64,000 nt of DNA from Calliphora vicina (Eukaryota; Arthropoda; Insecta; Diptera; Calliphoridae): the NCBI RefSeq assembly GCF_958450345.1, contig NC_088780.1, positions 159,322,726 to 159,386,725 of the forward strand, read 5' to 3'. This document shows positions 11,431-22,290 of this stretch, piece by piece. A program made the position numbers and the translations under genes. How positions within the stretch are numbered: position 1 is the first letter of the stretch; every line of letters starts with the position of its first letter. The notes beneath the pieces are model-generated. The model was not told the origin of the DNA. It saw only the letters and a list, made by a program, of their open reading frames with translations, and searched no databases.

Positions 11431-11995
11431 TATACCCTACACCACCATAGTGGGGAGGGTATTATGCGTTTGTGCAGATGTTTGTAACGCCCAAAAATAT
11501 TAGTCTAACACCCACCTTAAAGTATACCGATCGACTTAGAATCACTTTCTGAGTCGATTAAACGATGTCCGTCCGTCCGTCCGTCCGTCCGTCCGTCTGG
11601 TTGGCTGGCTGGCTGTCCATGTAAACCTTGTGCGCAGAGTACAGGTCGCAATTTTGAAGATATTTCGATCAAATTTGGTACATATTACTTATTGGTGACA
11701 TGAATTTTGTATATATAAAACTTATTTGGAGCGAAATTTGTGTACATAAATTAAACATTTATGACCGATAAAGTCCAATTTCGGTAGGACATTTGTATGG
11801 GGGCTAGGTGAAATAATGGACCGATTTCAGCCAGTTTCAATAGGCTTAGTCCTTGGGTGGAAAAAATAATATGTACCAAATTTAATCGTAATATCTTCAA
11901 AATATCTGCATGGACAGCCAGCCAGACGGACGGACATCTTTTAATCAACTCTGAAAGTTATTCTAAGTCGATCGGTATACTTTAAATTACACTAG
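11431..11995. mobile_element. DINE-like element rearranged into inverted halves
   Basis: 11431-11688 is a forward copy (TATACCCTACACC..., GTCC repeated about seven times at 11569-11596, then GATCAAATTTGGTACATATT). At ~11690 the sequence turns round, and from TTGGTGACATGAATTTTGT to ~11990 it reads as the reverse complement of the family (GCCAGTTTCAATAGGC, AGACGGACGGACAT, CTAAGTCGATCGG). The family core is therefore present twice, in opposite orientation. Confidence 0.75.
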
Positions 11996-12139
11996 TTTGC
12001 AAGGTTTTTGCTCATTAATTGAAACATATGGGGATTTGTGTATTTAGGACTTCTAACTTCGGAAAAAATATTAAAAAAAATCCTGGACATCAAACTTTTA
12101 AGATATTTATTAAAAACGAAACATATAAAAATGTACATT

Positions 12140-12880
12140 AAATTAGGACAAAAAAAATAAAAGTGAAGTGTTTTAGTCCTCTTTTTATAATTATTTTCAT
12201 TTGTCTCCCTTACGACACTCCAACAGTAGTCTCCTAGTAAATTCTGAATCCAAAAACCTTGATAATTCCTCTCGAAAAACTTTAAATCTTAATGGAAACG
12301 CTCTCTATGTTCGTCACTCATTTGTCCGAGGTTTTCCGGGAAAAAATCCACATGAGAATGTGAAAAGTGAATTTTGAGGAACATATTTACACCCATCAGT
12401 TCAAAATTATGTAATAAATTCGCAACAATATCTCTGTAATTTTTACTTTTCTTATTCCCCAAAAATTCTTGAATAACAAGTTTAAAAGAATTCCATGCTG
12501 CATTTTCAACATCGGTTAATAGACACTCAAATTTGGTAATATCCCTTCTTTTAATTTAGCCTCAGAAAGACTCGGGAACACGCTGCATAAATATTGAAAT
12601 GCTGGTTTTGTCTTATTTAAAGCTTTTACGAATTTTTTTCATTAAACCAAATTTAATGTGGAGTGGCGGCAAAACTATTTTTTGTGGGTCAACCATACTG
12701 ACATTTTTAATATTCATTTTACCTGGAATATATTCACTACAATTTGTGCAAATCGATTGAGGGACCCACTTTTTATCCTGATTTGACACGGGGAATCCAA
12801 AATAATGTAAATAAGCATTTTGCAGTGTTTGTGTTGTAGGAAAACCTCGATTTAACTGAATAATTTTTCTGCAAATAAAA
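12140..12880 (-). pseudogene. pseudogene of a multicopy arthropod protein family (no name assigned)
   Basis: The minus strand from 12872 reads KIIQLNRGFPTTQ, then FGFPVSNQDKKWVPQSIC followed by TNCSEYIPG, a cysteine-bearing N-terminal block. It runs directly into MVDPQKIVLPPLHIKFGLMK, a C-terminal block, so the middle of the protein has been deleted. Next come PAFQYLCSVFPSLSEAKLKE in a shifted frame, AAWNSFKLVIQEFLGNKK and LKIHFSHSHVDFFPGK. The (L/M)PPLHIKLGL, FLGN-K--NY and K-HFLHSHLDFFPEN motifs belong to a protein found in many copies in arthropod and cnidarian genomes, whose function I do not know. TTTTATTTGCAG just upstream (minus strand, ~12885-12874) looks like a genuine splice acceptor. 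Several stops and frameshifts: dead copy. Confidence 0.7.
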
Positions 12881-13434
12881 CAAAAATTTTAAAATAGTTT
12901 TTACTTTAGAGTTTTGTATTTAACAGCGATTTATTAACGTTTATCTACAAAAGGGATGTACTTTTAAAGAGTATTTATTTTTTTCCCGTTAATATATACA
13001 ACTCTGAAAGTATCCAGTAGCTTTGCCAGAGTGCTGAGTACCCAAAAACGATATAAATACCTAATTACCACAATTCGGTACATTGTGATAAACAGTATGC
13101 ATTAGCAGTTCTCAGGGCAGGTGAAAAATAAAACCCCATATATCTCAAAATTTTGACGTATAGGTGGGAAACAAAAAATGGTCAATTAGCTAGTGTCCCT
13201 AGCTCTTCTCAAAAATATAAGTTTCAATCCATGAGCAAACAAAAATTTTTGATTTGTAAACTAGTGTTATTATTCATTCGGTTGGAAAATATACTGCAAA
13301 TAAATGTCAGTGAATTTATCAATAGTTGGGAAATTTAGCACAATTCTTAGTATAATATTAATTTTCTATTCCCGTATAACTACTTGATTCCATTTTTAGC
13401 TCCATATTATTTCTGCCCTCTAGCTACCCTATTA

Positions 13435-13645
13435 CTACCACATTCAAGTCCCGATGTTCTACTTTCCATTGACTTCGAATGCTAGAGACGAGAGGATCTG
13501 ACGTTGCCAGCAATATATTAAATAGTTCTTCATTTGTAGAATTTCTTGGTATTTTTCTGGTTTGTTGTGCTGTCTATAAAATCGGTAATCCTTATTCAAT
13601 TTTTTCCTGGGCTTCCTCTGATAGTTCACCAAGTAGTAAACAATG
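13435..13645 (-). pseudogene. C-terminal motif fragment of an arthropod multicopy protein
   Basis: The minus strand reads LGELSEEAQEKI, then after frame changes YRQHNKPEKY and TNEELFNILLATSDPLVSSI. This follows the C-terminal signature LSEEAQE-(A)RNK---YR--H-RK-SR--(N)-DL---LL-SSDP--SS seen in multicopy insect proteins. A related fragment lies at 18.83-19.10 kb. It may belong to the same former gene as the segment at 12.1-12.9 kb, which is on the same strand. Too short and broken to be active. Confidence 0.5.
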
Positions 13646-13683
13646 ATACACTGAAATATGATTGGACTTGAAAAATAAAATAA

Positions 13684-13975
13684 ATGATTTCGTCAAATAC
13701 TAAAAAAGTTGGATGGAAAAAACAAAATTTTTATACCAGCTTTGAAAATTGGTTAAAGGACGAACAAATCAAAAAAATCTTGGGAAAACACCAAAATCCC
13801 CCGACAACTGTAGCGATAGATCTAAATGGCGGAAACTTAAGGATATCGGATGTGAAAGTGTTCAAGAAACTTTCAATCACAGATACAACTCACAAAAGTC
13901 GATATCATTCAAAAAGTTTTTTAGTCCATTGAGAAAAAAACGGATTCTTAAAAGTATTCCAACTAATGGATAATA
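13684..13975 (+). pseudogene. N-terminal fragment related to the same protein class
   Basis: One frame gives NFYTSFENWLKDEQIKKIL and the next frame continues GKTPKSPDNCSDRSKWRKLK. Together they follow a known N-terminal pattern, a W-L segment and then GRP--F-(D/E)-S-(D/E)RSKRRK. It lies on the plus strand, opposite to the C-terminal fragments at 12.1-13.6 kb, so either an inversion or a second copy is needed to explain the order. Confidence 0.35.
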
Positions 13976-13979
13976 AAAT

Positions 13980-15760
13980 TATTCATTTTCAAATAGCTTT
14001 CTTTAATAATTTCGATTGTTCCAGTACATACATGTTCCAGTGTTGGCATAAAAAGTTTACTCATAGTACATATATGTATGTACTTCTAGTGTTCCTTGTA
14101 CAGCAGAGAGTTAGTTAGCACACGAGTACTATTGTGTTATACAGTTACTGTACAAATATCGCGCAGTATAAACATCAGGTGTTTTCATTTAATTTGTGAA
14201 AAATGTTTGTCTTCAAAGAAGAAAAGTAGTTAAAGAAAGAAAAATGGCAAAAAACAGGAAATGGAAATATTTACAACAAAAAAGAAAACACAACTTAAAT
14301 ACACATACGTGGTAAATTCTTACAACCAACACTTACATTCATATATACATTTACTTTTTTCATGTTTCATTCATTCAATGAATATTACACTTTTTCTGTG
14401 GCAAATATTAGATATTCGTACATTTATAAATACCTTCATAACGATGTTAAACATCATACAATCAATCATTTGATTTGAAAAAAAAACTTTAAAAACTACC
14501 ATTGATTGGCATTAAAAGAGTCACTTTTCTTTTTAATATTTTTGAAAATTTTGATGAATATTCGTAAATAGCACTGTGGGTAGCAACTGCATAGTTGCAA
14601 CTTTGTATATTTAAGTGTCAAATAAATATAGCACAGTATGTGTGTGTTAATGATAGTAAGTGATTTTTAGTGGCTCTTAGTTTATTCTACTTACATTTAC
14701 ACTTTTGCCAATATTATCACTTTGTTGCACAGTTTTTCTTTTTTTCCTTTTGTCAATGATACATTTTCATATTGTTGACAACTATAAATCAGGCATTTTA
14801 ATGTTAAAAAGTAGCTGCTCATAATGCTTCAAAAAGTATGATGTAATGCCAGCATTACCAACATTATTGTCGTTAAGGACATTTTGATATTTTCGTAAAG
14901 TAATGGTCAGAATAAGTGCTATTTTTTTACAGTTTTTTTTAACATACAATGGTGATTTTTGTAATGAAGTCATTAATGCTATGAGAGGAAAGGTAGTTAA
15001 ATAATTAAAGACAGTTTGTGAAAGTAACTTGTTAAATTACAAAAGGGCTTATAAATAATAACAAAAGAAAAAACTATGTAAATGTTTAATCATTATAAAA
15101 TTGCGACTTGTTTTCGAAAGGAGAAAATTCAGAAAATAGTTCCAACACAATAGATTAGCTGTTGCAAAATAGAGGCTGCCTGCTGCTAGTAAAATGCTAA
15201 AAAGAACCCTTCAGTTAGAAGATGACAACAAAATAGAAATTACATCCCAAATTGGTCAAATACTATACACAGAAATTTTTCCCTTTGGAAGGCACAAAGC
15301 CCTTTAAGGAAAGCTGACGGTACTAGGGCACGCAGTTCAAAGGAAAAAGTCGAAATATTTGCAGACCTCTTAAGTAAAGTATTTAAACCAAACTCACCAA
15401 CAAATGATTTTGAACTTGAGAAGCGTCATGTTCTCCTACATGATCTAATGTTGATAGAATCTTGAAATAAACTCCAGGAAATGATTCAGTGACACTAGCT
15501 ATGATTAAATACGTACAGAATGTGGCAATATATGGATTATCTATATTATTTAATGCGATCTTTAAACTCAAATCAAAGTCTGGAAAAGATCTGACCATGC
15601 AAACCTCCTATATACATTACTTCCTTGTCTGTTGAATCAAATCGACAAATTATTCCATAAAAAAATTGTAACATTTATAAATGAGAAAAATATTATCCCA
15701 GTTTATCAATTTCAACAAGTTAATCGTAAAATTGGAGATATATGAAAATCTTTTGAATTA
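13980..15760. other. no recognised gene
   Basis: AT-rich, without recognisable repeat or coding content. Short open frames at 14261-14473, 14782-14973 and 15383-15598 show no domain. Confidence 0.5.
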
Positions 15761-16511
15761 AAACAAGTAAGAAAGTATGGTCGGTTAAGCCCGACCATAT
15801 AATACCCTACACTAAGTAAAAGAGAAAAAACATTTTTCTTTTAAAAAAATCAATAATTTATATTCGTGAGTGATTTTCGCAAGTGGGCCTTATATGGGGG
15901 CTATGACCAATTATGGACCGATCACCATGAAATTATGTCGTGTGATTTATGTCTATATGAAAGTCTACTATGTTGAATTTTGTGAGTATACCAACATTTT
16001 TAAACGATTTATGCACATTAAAGTGATTTTCGGAAGCGGGTCTATATGGGAGCTATGGCAAATTATGGACCGATCGTAACAAAATTTGGTGACATGAATT
16101 TTGTATATATAAAACTTATTTGGAGCGCAATTTGTGGATATACATTTATAAATTAAACATTTATGACCGATAAAGTGCAATTTCGGAAGGACATTTGTAT
16201 GGGGGCTAGGTGAAATAATAGACCGATTTCAGCCAGTTTCAATAGACTTGGTCCCTGGACCGAAGAAATAATATGTACCAAATTTGATCGAAATATCTTC
16301 AAAATTACGACCTGTACTCTGCGCACAAGGTTTACATGGCCAGCCAGCCAGCCGACCAGACGGACGGACGGACATCGTTTAATCGACTCAGAAAGTGATT
16401 CTAAGTCGATCGGCATACTTTAAGGTGGGTGTTAGACTAATATTTTTGGGCGTTACATACATCTGCACAAAACGCATAATACCCTCCCCACTATGGTGGT
16501 GTAGGTATAAA
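15761..16511 (-). mobile_element. DINE-1/mini-me-like element, full length
   Basis: Reverse copy of the family: AACAAGTAAGAAAGTATGG with the GGTCGG/CCGACC hairpin at the left end, GACGGACGGACGGACATCG (GTCY reversed) near 16360, and CCCCACTATGGTGGTGTAGG at the right end. Both termini are present. It directly abuts a foldback-element fragment on its right. Confidence 0.8.
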
Positions 16512-16512
16512 A

Positions 16513-17225
16513 ATATGTCGTAAAGCATTGAAATTTGGCATCGAGAACTGCCCATAGAAATCAAATCGATTTGTTGGCATAAAATTTTTCCTATTCAAAA
16601 AAAATCTAGATCGGAATTTGGTACATACATTATCTGAAACAAAAAAAGGGTATCATATTGTCGGCTTCTTACTTGTTTATTTATGGAGAAATGCTATATT
16701 TTTAAAATATGTTAAAGGTAAATGGTATTATCAGGAAAATTATACATATGTGGGATTTTATGTCAAGTGAACCAACTTTTGAAATCGATGTCTTCCGATC
16801 AAGATGGTGCAAATTTCATCCCGATCGGAAGACATCGATTTTAAAAATTGGTTCATTTGACATGAAATTCCCCATATATTTTTTTTGCTCAGAATAAAGC
16901 TTAGGTCATTTCCTTTAAGACCTTTTTGGTCGCTTAGTGGGATGCGAGTGGGATGTCTATCAAAATAAATGTTTTGTAACTAAAGACATACAAATTTTTA
17001 AATTTTTTTGCAAAATCAAACACTTTTATTCTTTTTTTAAAATGGGCCCTTTTTTTTGTTATTATTTGATTAAAAGAAAGCTTAGGTCTTTTTCTTTAAG
17101 GGCCATTATTGCAACTTGCCTTTATAGTTAGGGGTTTTTTTTTCTATTGCTTAAAGTTACCTTTAACTGTAAAGGCAAGTTGTAATAATGGCCCTAAGAG
17201 GTTTTTGGTCGATTAGTGGGATATC
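16513..17225 (-). mobile_element. truncated copy of the palindromic foldback element of 42.2-45.5 kb
   Basis: Segments occur in the order expected for the reverse complement of 45.5-44.9 kb: TTGAAATTTGGCATCGAGAA, TTTATGGAGAAATG, GTTAAAGGTAAATGGTAT, CATGTCAAGTGAACC-type sequence and the CATCCCGATCGGAAGACATC block. Here the block ATCGATGTCTTCCGATC at about 16787 is immediately followed by its own inverse (CGATCGGAAGACATCGAT), so the long palindrome has collapsed to a short hairpin. Two of the ~180-bp internal units (GGGATGCGAGTGGGAT) follow. Confidence 0.7.
17099..17195. repeat. 32-bp near-perfect inverted repeat
   Basis: Left arm 17099-17130 (AGGGCCATTATTGCAACTTG...) and right arm 17164-17195 pair over ~32 bases with one or two mismatches around a ~33-base loop. 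It sits at the edge of the foldback fragment. Confidence 0.75.
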
Positions 17226-17229
17226 AGAG

Positions 17230-18520
17230 AATTCAATGGATACGCCATATATTGTAAATCTTGCCCACTATATGCGCGTAAAACACATTTTAGAGCATAT
17301 TTTAATTTTCCTTGTTTATTAATAAGACTTTTTTAAATTTAAATACAATCACACTCACATGATAAAGTCAAAATGCAAGTGTGTAAATGTCATGACACAG
17401 TGTGTGTCAAATTATAAACAAATTTTACGGTGACATTCATGCATGATCTCAAACAGAAGAGATGGATGGGGTCACACATCAAACAAGTGGCGTTAAGGGT
17501 GAGTGTTCTTACACAAACGCACGAGTGGCAATATAATTTGTTGCATACTTCACACACCCAAACACAATCATTTTAACTCAAACATTCATATGTGTATGTC
17601 TAAATGTTACTGTTATTTAAACCCATTAAGTGTGGTAAATATTTCGTTGTTTTTTTTTTATTATTTTATTTCCATCATAAATGTGTGGCAAACAGACCAC
17701 AGCACAAATAAAGTGTGATGTTTAATACAGCTTTTTTGTTTTTCGCTTAATTCTTGTTGCAAGAACAACAAGAGTACAAATAATTTATGTCTTGTTTTGT
17801 CATTCAATGTGACATCATTATTTTTGCATTCTTTATAAATAAATGTGGCAAAAGTGGCAGTGGCACCACAGTCAGCATCAGTAGTTTGATGTGGTTGGAG
17901 TAATAGAGTGCATGGAAGGGGGAATTTTGGTGGTGGCAATATAACAAACATTAACATATGTCTGCTGCATGCTAACACATGTAGCTGCAAACAAATGTGT
18001 GTTTTCTTCTTTTGTAAATGGCAAATGCTGTGGTTGTATTTAAAGGCGAATTTTTTATTTTTATACCATCAAAAAGTGATCACTTTTCTTGTATGTATTT
18101 ATTTTTAGCTTCATTCTATGGTAATTTAGCAACTAAAAAAGTAAGCAATCTTATTTAAATATTTGCTTATAAGTACATTCAAAGAGTCAGTGTAAAATAC
18201 TACTTACTGCATTCATACGTTTCGTATGTAAAAGAGATAAAACATTAGCAACTTCTGTTGTATGTCATCTTTTTCTATGTAATCGTATGATTTAATGGGT
18301 GAATACTGAGAAAATGTTGTGTCAATGTTATAAAATTATGATTTTTTAAGTACTTTAGATGGCTTTAATACCATTTTTATGTGTTTTTTTTATACTAAAA
18401 TGGACTGGCGATGTTATTGGTGTGACAACACAGGTGCAGAAAATTGTTTAGGAGTTTGTAAATCAAATGTAATTTGAATAGAAATGGATTTTAAAATATG
18501 CAAATACAATACTGACAGTG
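17230..18520. other. no repeats or genes recognised; possibly intronic or intergenic single-copy DNA
   Basis: This stretch has none of the window's repeat families and has mixed, less decayed-looking composition (GTGGCA-rich words, CACACA tracts). The overlapping open frames at 17503-18108 on both strands show no domain. Confidence 0.4.
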
Positions 18521-18524
18521 CACA

Positions 18525-19365
18525 TTGGGACAGACCTATATGGATCATGGCGATAGTTAATTGGTATGAATTATTGGTATCTCTGAAAAGGTAATTTTGT
18601 ATAGATTTTCAATATGTAATAAAAAAAAATAATTTTACCTACCAAAAAATCGTAAAATTACAAAAATATTTTATACACAAGTAAATAATTATATATTTTT
18701 TATATAATAGTAAATATTTTATGTTTTTAGGCGAACAATATTAAAACAATTTCGGCATATATTAAGTAAAATTAATATTGCTAATAATGTATGTAAATTG
18801 TAGTTTATTATTCAGGAGGAATTTTCATCAGAGCTATTATCATCATTTGCTGAATCACACTCTTAAAACTCTTTTACTTCTTGGGGTAGTTCCTGTTTAT
18901 TTTTTTTTTTGACATTTTTCTTGTTTTTGTAATTACTGGATCCGAATTAACAATTAAAAAGTTGAAAATATCTTCTAAGTTTTCTTTTTGGCCACATCTT
19001 GCATTATTTTCTCTGACATTTTTGAAAATTTTATTACAAGCTTCTTGAGCATTATTGGTGCATTATTTCGATTATTTTTTAAATATTTGAAGAAAATATA
19101 TCAATAAACTCCATGGTATCTTTGTTTAATTTTAAAATTGAATTCAAAAAAACAAAAACTAAGTGATTTTGCCAGATATTTCAATATATTTTATTTTCAA
19201 ATTTGCAACTCTGGCGAAAAGAAAATCTTTAATCATTATTCTGAATAACTGCAAAGGTTTTTATTTATAAAGAACTTTCTTATATGATATAATACCTTCA
19301 TTTGTTTATTTTATATAAACGTGACATCTTTTTTGATCCGCCTGTGTCCCAATAGGCAACTTGTG
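18525..19365 (-). mobile_element. candidate TIR transposon with coding remnant
   Basis: The left end CATTGGGACAGACC...GGATCA (18527-18551) and right end TGATCC...TGTCCCAATA (19335-19360) are inverted relative to each other. Between them the minus strand reads NNAQEACNKIFKNVREN, then LEDIFNFLIVNSDPVI (about 19065-18900), the AQEA-NK---R---(R)---NLEDIF--L--SDP- C-terminal signature also seen at 13.44-13.65 kb. A target duplication is not clear. The coding match is better supported than the TIR. Confidence 0.4.
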
Positions 19366-20450
19366 GCAACCTTTATAACCATAGCCTATTTCAAAACATA
19401 GCACCGATTATTTTGTATAAGAAATTTATGGAGAATTCGGGAGAATTTCATACTTTTTTTACTTCTAAACTTTTAAATAATAATAAAAGATCCAAATATA
19501 TATACATTTTCTTTAAATTATGATTCTGGCCAAGTATTCTTCTGAATTAATTCCAAAATGTTATCTGTTTATCGCGACATATGTTTGTATTAGAATAGAA
19601 GCAAATTTTATTTTTGTATGAAAGGTGTATGAAAAAAGTACATTAATAAATACTATTTCATGACAATTTTTTCTTAACTTTGAAGAAGATATAGCGGTTC
19701 ATTGAAATCCGACTGAAAAAATTTAATAAGATAAAACTTTCGAATTGGCGTACAAGGCTATGCCTCAAGATCTTAGATACAGTGAGAAAATGTTTCATAA
19801 AGTAATTGAATTGTTTCACGGATTGTGTGACATATGTTACCGTCTTGTTTAATATAAATAACTTTGTTATCATGTCGCGATATCGAGCACTAGGTACATC
19901 GCGGTTTGACAAGCCTCAGTATGGTTAAAAGATGAATAATCTTCATCGCTGAGGGTTATTTTGCTTGAAAACTATCAGTAATTGAAATATTGTTCATCAT
20001 CTCTCGTGTAATGATCCAGTTTAACCAACCATCAGCTGTTTTTTTTGTTGGTTAACAATACTTTACAAATTGCATGCATTTTGGAGCACATTTGTTGAAA
20101 AAAAGAGAAGTACCAGCCATCCATTAAAATGCTGGGATTCGTTGATCGTGGCAGTTCAACATTTTGGTATTTATATTATCTAGCTTGAATTCATGAGAGA
20201 ATGCGCCAATAATACTCTGTAGCCCCGTTGAACCTCAAGCGAGTTGAATCGAATTATCTGAATCTCCCTATGCGGGTACGTGTTTATTACAAGCTCTGTT
20301 AATTTACATATTGAACGTCACTGCATGCCTTTGATACAGTAATGTTGAAATTTTTTTCGATTGCTCTAAGACTTGCAGATGGTGTGGCGTTTTACCATTT
20401 TACCATTAGATTGAGCCTGCCTGGAAACTTTATTTTGATTTTTTTTTTAA
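19366..20450. other. no recognised gene
   Basis: The open frame at 19912-19658 (minus) has no domain I know. On the minus strand around 20280-20100, fragments such as STGLQSIIGAFSHEFKLDN look faintly protein-like but match no family. Confidence 0.35.
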
Positions 20451-20454
20451 TAGA

Positions 20455-20540
20455 TATTTGATAGTTGTCCATATATTGGATGTTTGACTTAGAAATGCGG
20501 AATTTTTTCAAATTTTATTTTGAAATATTTGTACAATATA
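20455..20540 (-). mobile_element. mariner 3' terminal scrap
   Basis: TTTGACTTAGAAATGCGGAA followed by TTTTATTTTGAAATATTTGTAC matches, in order and spacing, the 3' terminus of the mariner copies at 38.63 kb and (reversed) 46.17-46.25 kb. The transposase is missing. Confidence 0.5.
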
Positions 20541-20727
20541 AATTTGCTTCGCTACTCGTATCGTAATGAAATAAAAAGTTTAGAGTTAAACAAATATATC
20601 GTCATCTTAAATGCAAACGGATGTAACTACACAAAAATTTAAAATCTCGTTATTAAACTACATGCTCATGCAAGTTTTTATACCCCTGCGATCAAAAATG
20701 ACTTGTTTATTAAAGACATTCAAACGC

Positions 20728-21032
20728 AAACAATTACCAAGAATACATTCGGGGGATTCAAACTGTCTGCTATTAGGTCGTGTTGTCATAATGTCATAAA
20801 ATATTTTTTTAGTTTAAATAAATTTTTGTTGGGTTTCAAACAAAAAAGTTATAAATTAATAAGATTTTAAGAACTATGTTTATTGGTTTGTCATAAAATA
20901 AAACTTTTTTTGTTTGCAGCTTTAACAAGAATTTGTTTAAACTAAAAAATATTTTACGAGATTATGACAATACGACCTAATAGCAGACCGTTTGAATCCC
21001 CCAATTATTCTTATTGATTTTATAAAATTGTT
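20728..21032. mobile_element. inverted-repeat MITE (~300 bp)
   Basis: The arms share GGGGGATTCAAAC, GTCTGCTATTAGGTCGT and TTGTCATAAT. The left arm is around 20753-20855, the right arm around 20925-21005, and a weaker inverted match extends outward (AAACAATT and AAGAATA on both sides). The central ~70 bases are unpaired. It has no coding capacity. The superfamily is not determined, as no duplication is evident. Confidence 0.6.
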
Positions 21033-21059
21033 TGCTTCTCCTGTAAAAAAATGAGAAAG

Positions 21060-21700
21060 CTATTAGGACAAAGTTTGAATAATCTTGTTATTATAGTTCT
21101 CAAGATATTTTTAAATAACTGTTTACTTTGTATGGGTGGTAACTCACCCCCGGACCTATCTTTCTCATTTTGTATGTTAAACTTCATGCAATGATACGAA
21201 ATTTATTCATATAAAGTTTGAAAGCTTACAGTTATAGTTCCTGAGATAATGGAAAATAACTATTTACTTTCTATAATAGGTGCCACGCCCACTAATACAA
21301 TCACGTCTATTTTCAGACAAACTCCGACTAGTAATTAAATTTAATTTTGTGCAAAGTTTAAATACTTCTACGAAATTTTAAGACTTCCTCAACTATTGAT
21401 CCCAGCTATTCGAAAATAACTATTTACTTTGAATGGTAGGGTCCATAACCCCTGAAATTGATTTGTTTAAAGTTTAAAAACTGTCTGCAGATATTTGAAA
21501 ATAGCTATTTAATTAGAATATGTGGTGTCACACATTTTTTCAATTCCGCTCATTACCGAAGTAAATTCCCCGAAATTTTGAGGCTTTCACAATTATAGTT
21601 CACCAAATATTCCATAATAACTATTTACTTTTTATGGGATGTGCCACGCCCACTTGAAATTTCAAAATATTCCTCCTTCCAGATATGAAGGCACTGTCTT
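21060..21700 (-). repeat. array of diverged ~150-bp GGGCGTGG-type units
   Basis: On the minus strand, units repeat CCCATACAAAGTAAA, AGTTATTT, ATATCT-GAGAACTATAAT and TTCAAACTTTG. At least four imperfect units are present. The same units run on the plus strand at 24.40-25.15 kb. Confidence 0.6.
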
Positions 21701-21779
21701 CATTTTAGTTTTTAACAGGTTATGCAACATGTGGCTTCAAACGAATTAGTCGATTTCATAAGCTTCTAATGAATAGGAC

Positions 21780-22290
21780 CAAATGCAGAGCATTACCTTA
21801 CCTTAGATCCACCAAATACAGAGCATTACCTTAGCGCCATGTATATTTGATTTTGGTGTCGACCAAGCTGGTTGGCCGGGCTTCACATTCGATCTCGTAT
21901 GCTTTGGGCTATTGCACTGAATACATTTTTCATAACAAGTAATGTTGCAATAATTATTTTCTTTTATAGCGTTCAGCATCATTTCGGACAATCAAAATCA
22001 TCTTTCAAGGTCTCTCGGCTTTCTCTGCTTTTGATTAATCCTGCTGTTCGCAAACGTTTTGAAATTACTGCTTAAGTAGCTCCCAATAATTTTGCAAGCT
22101 CTTGTTGATTTTTACAACAATCTTCATAAAATAATGCTGGCTGGCATGTGCGATCTTTGTCTTTCGTGTCACAATCACGACTTCTGAACCGCACATACCA
22201 TCTCTCCCACTTTGAAACAAAAGGAACACATTCACAATAAGCTGTGGTAGGCAAAATCCCGCATTTTTAATCTTATACCCAACATGCATT
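21780..22290 (-). pseudogene. mariner transposase remnant
   Basis: The minus strand reads NVKPGQPAWSTPKSNIHGAK then VMLCIWW (21920-21803), the hallmark mariner block around the second catalytic aspartate (W-x-PG-P-----K---H--KVML-(I/V)WWD). Upstream, the 22254-22072 frames carry the helix-turn-helix end (YCECVPFVSKWERWYVRFRS). The 5' terminus (GCGGGATTTTGC type) follows at once at 22250-22285, so the first ~40 residues are deleted. Dead copy. Confidence 0.85.
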
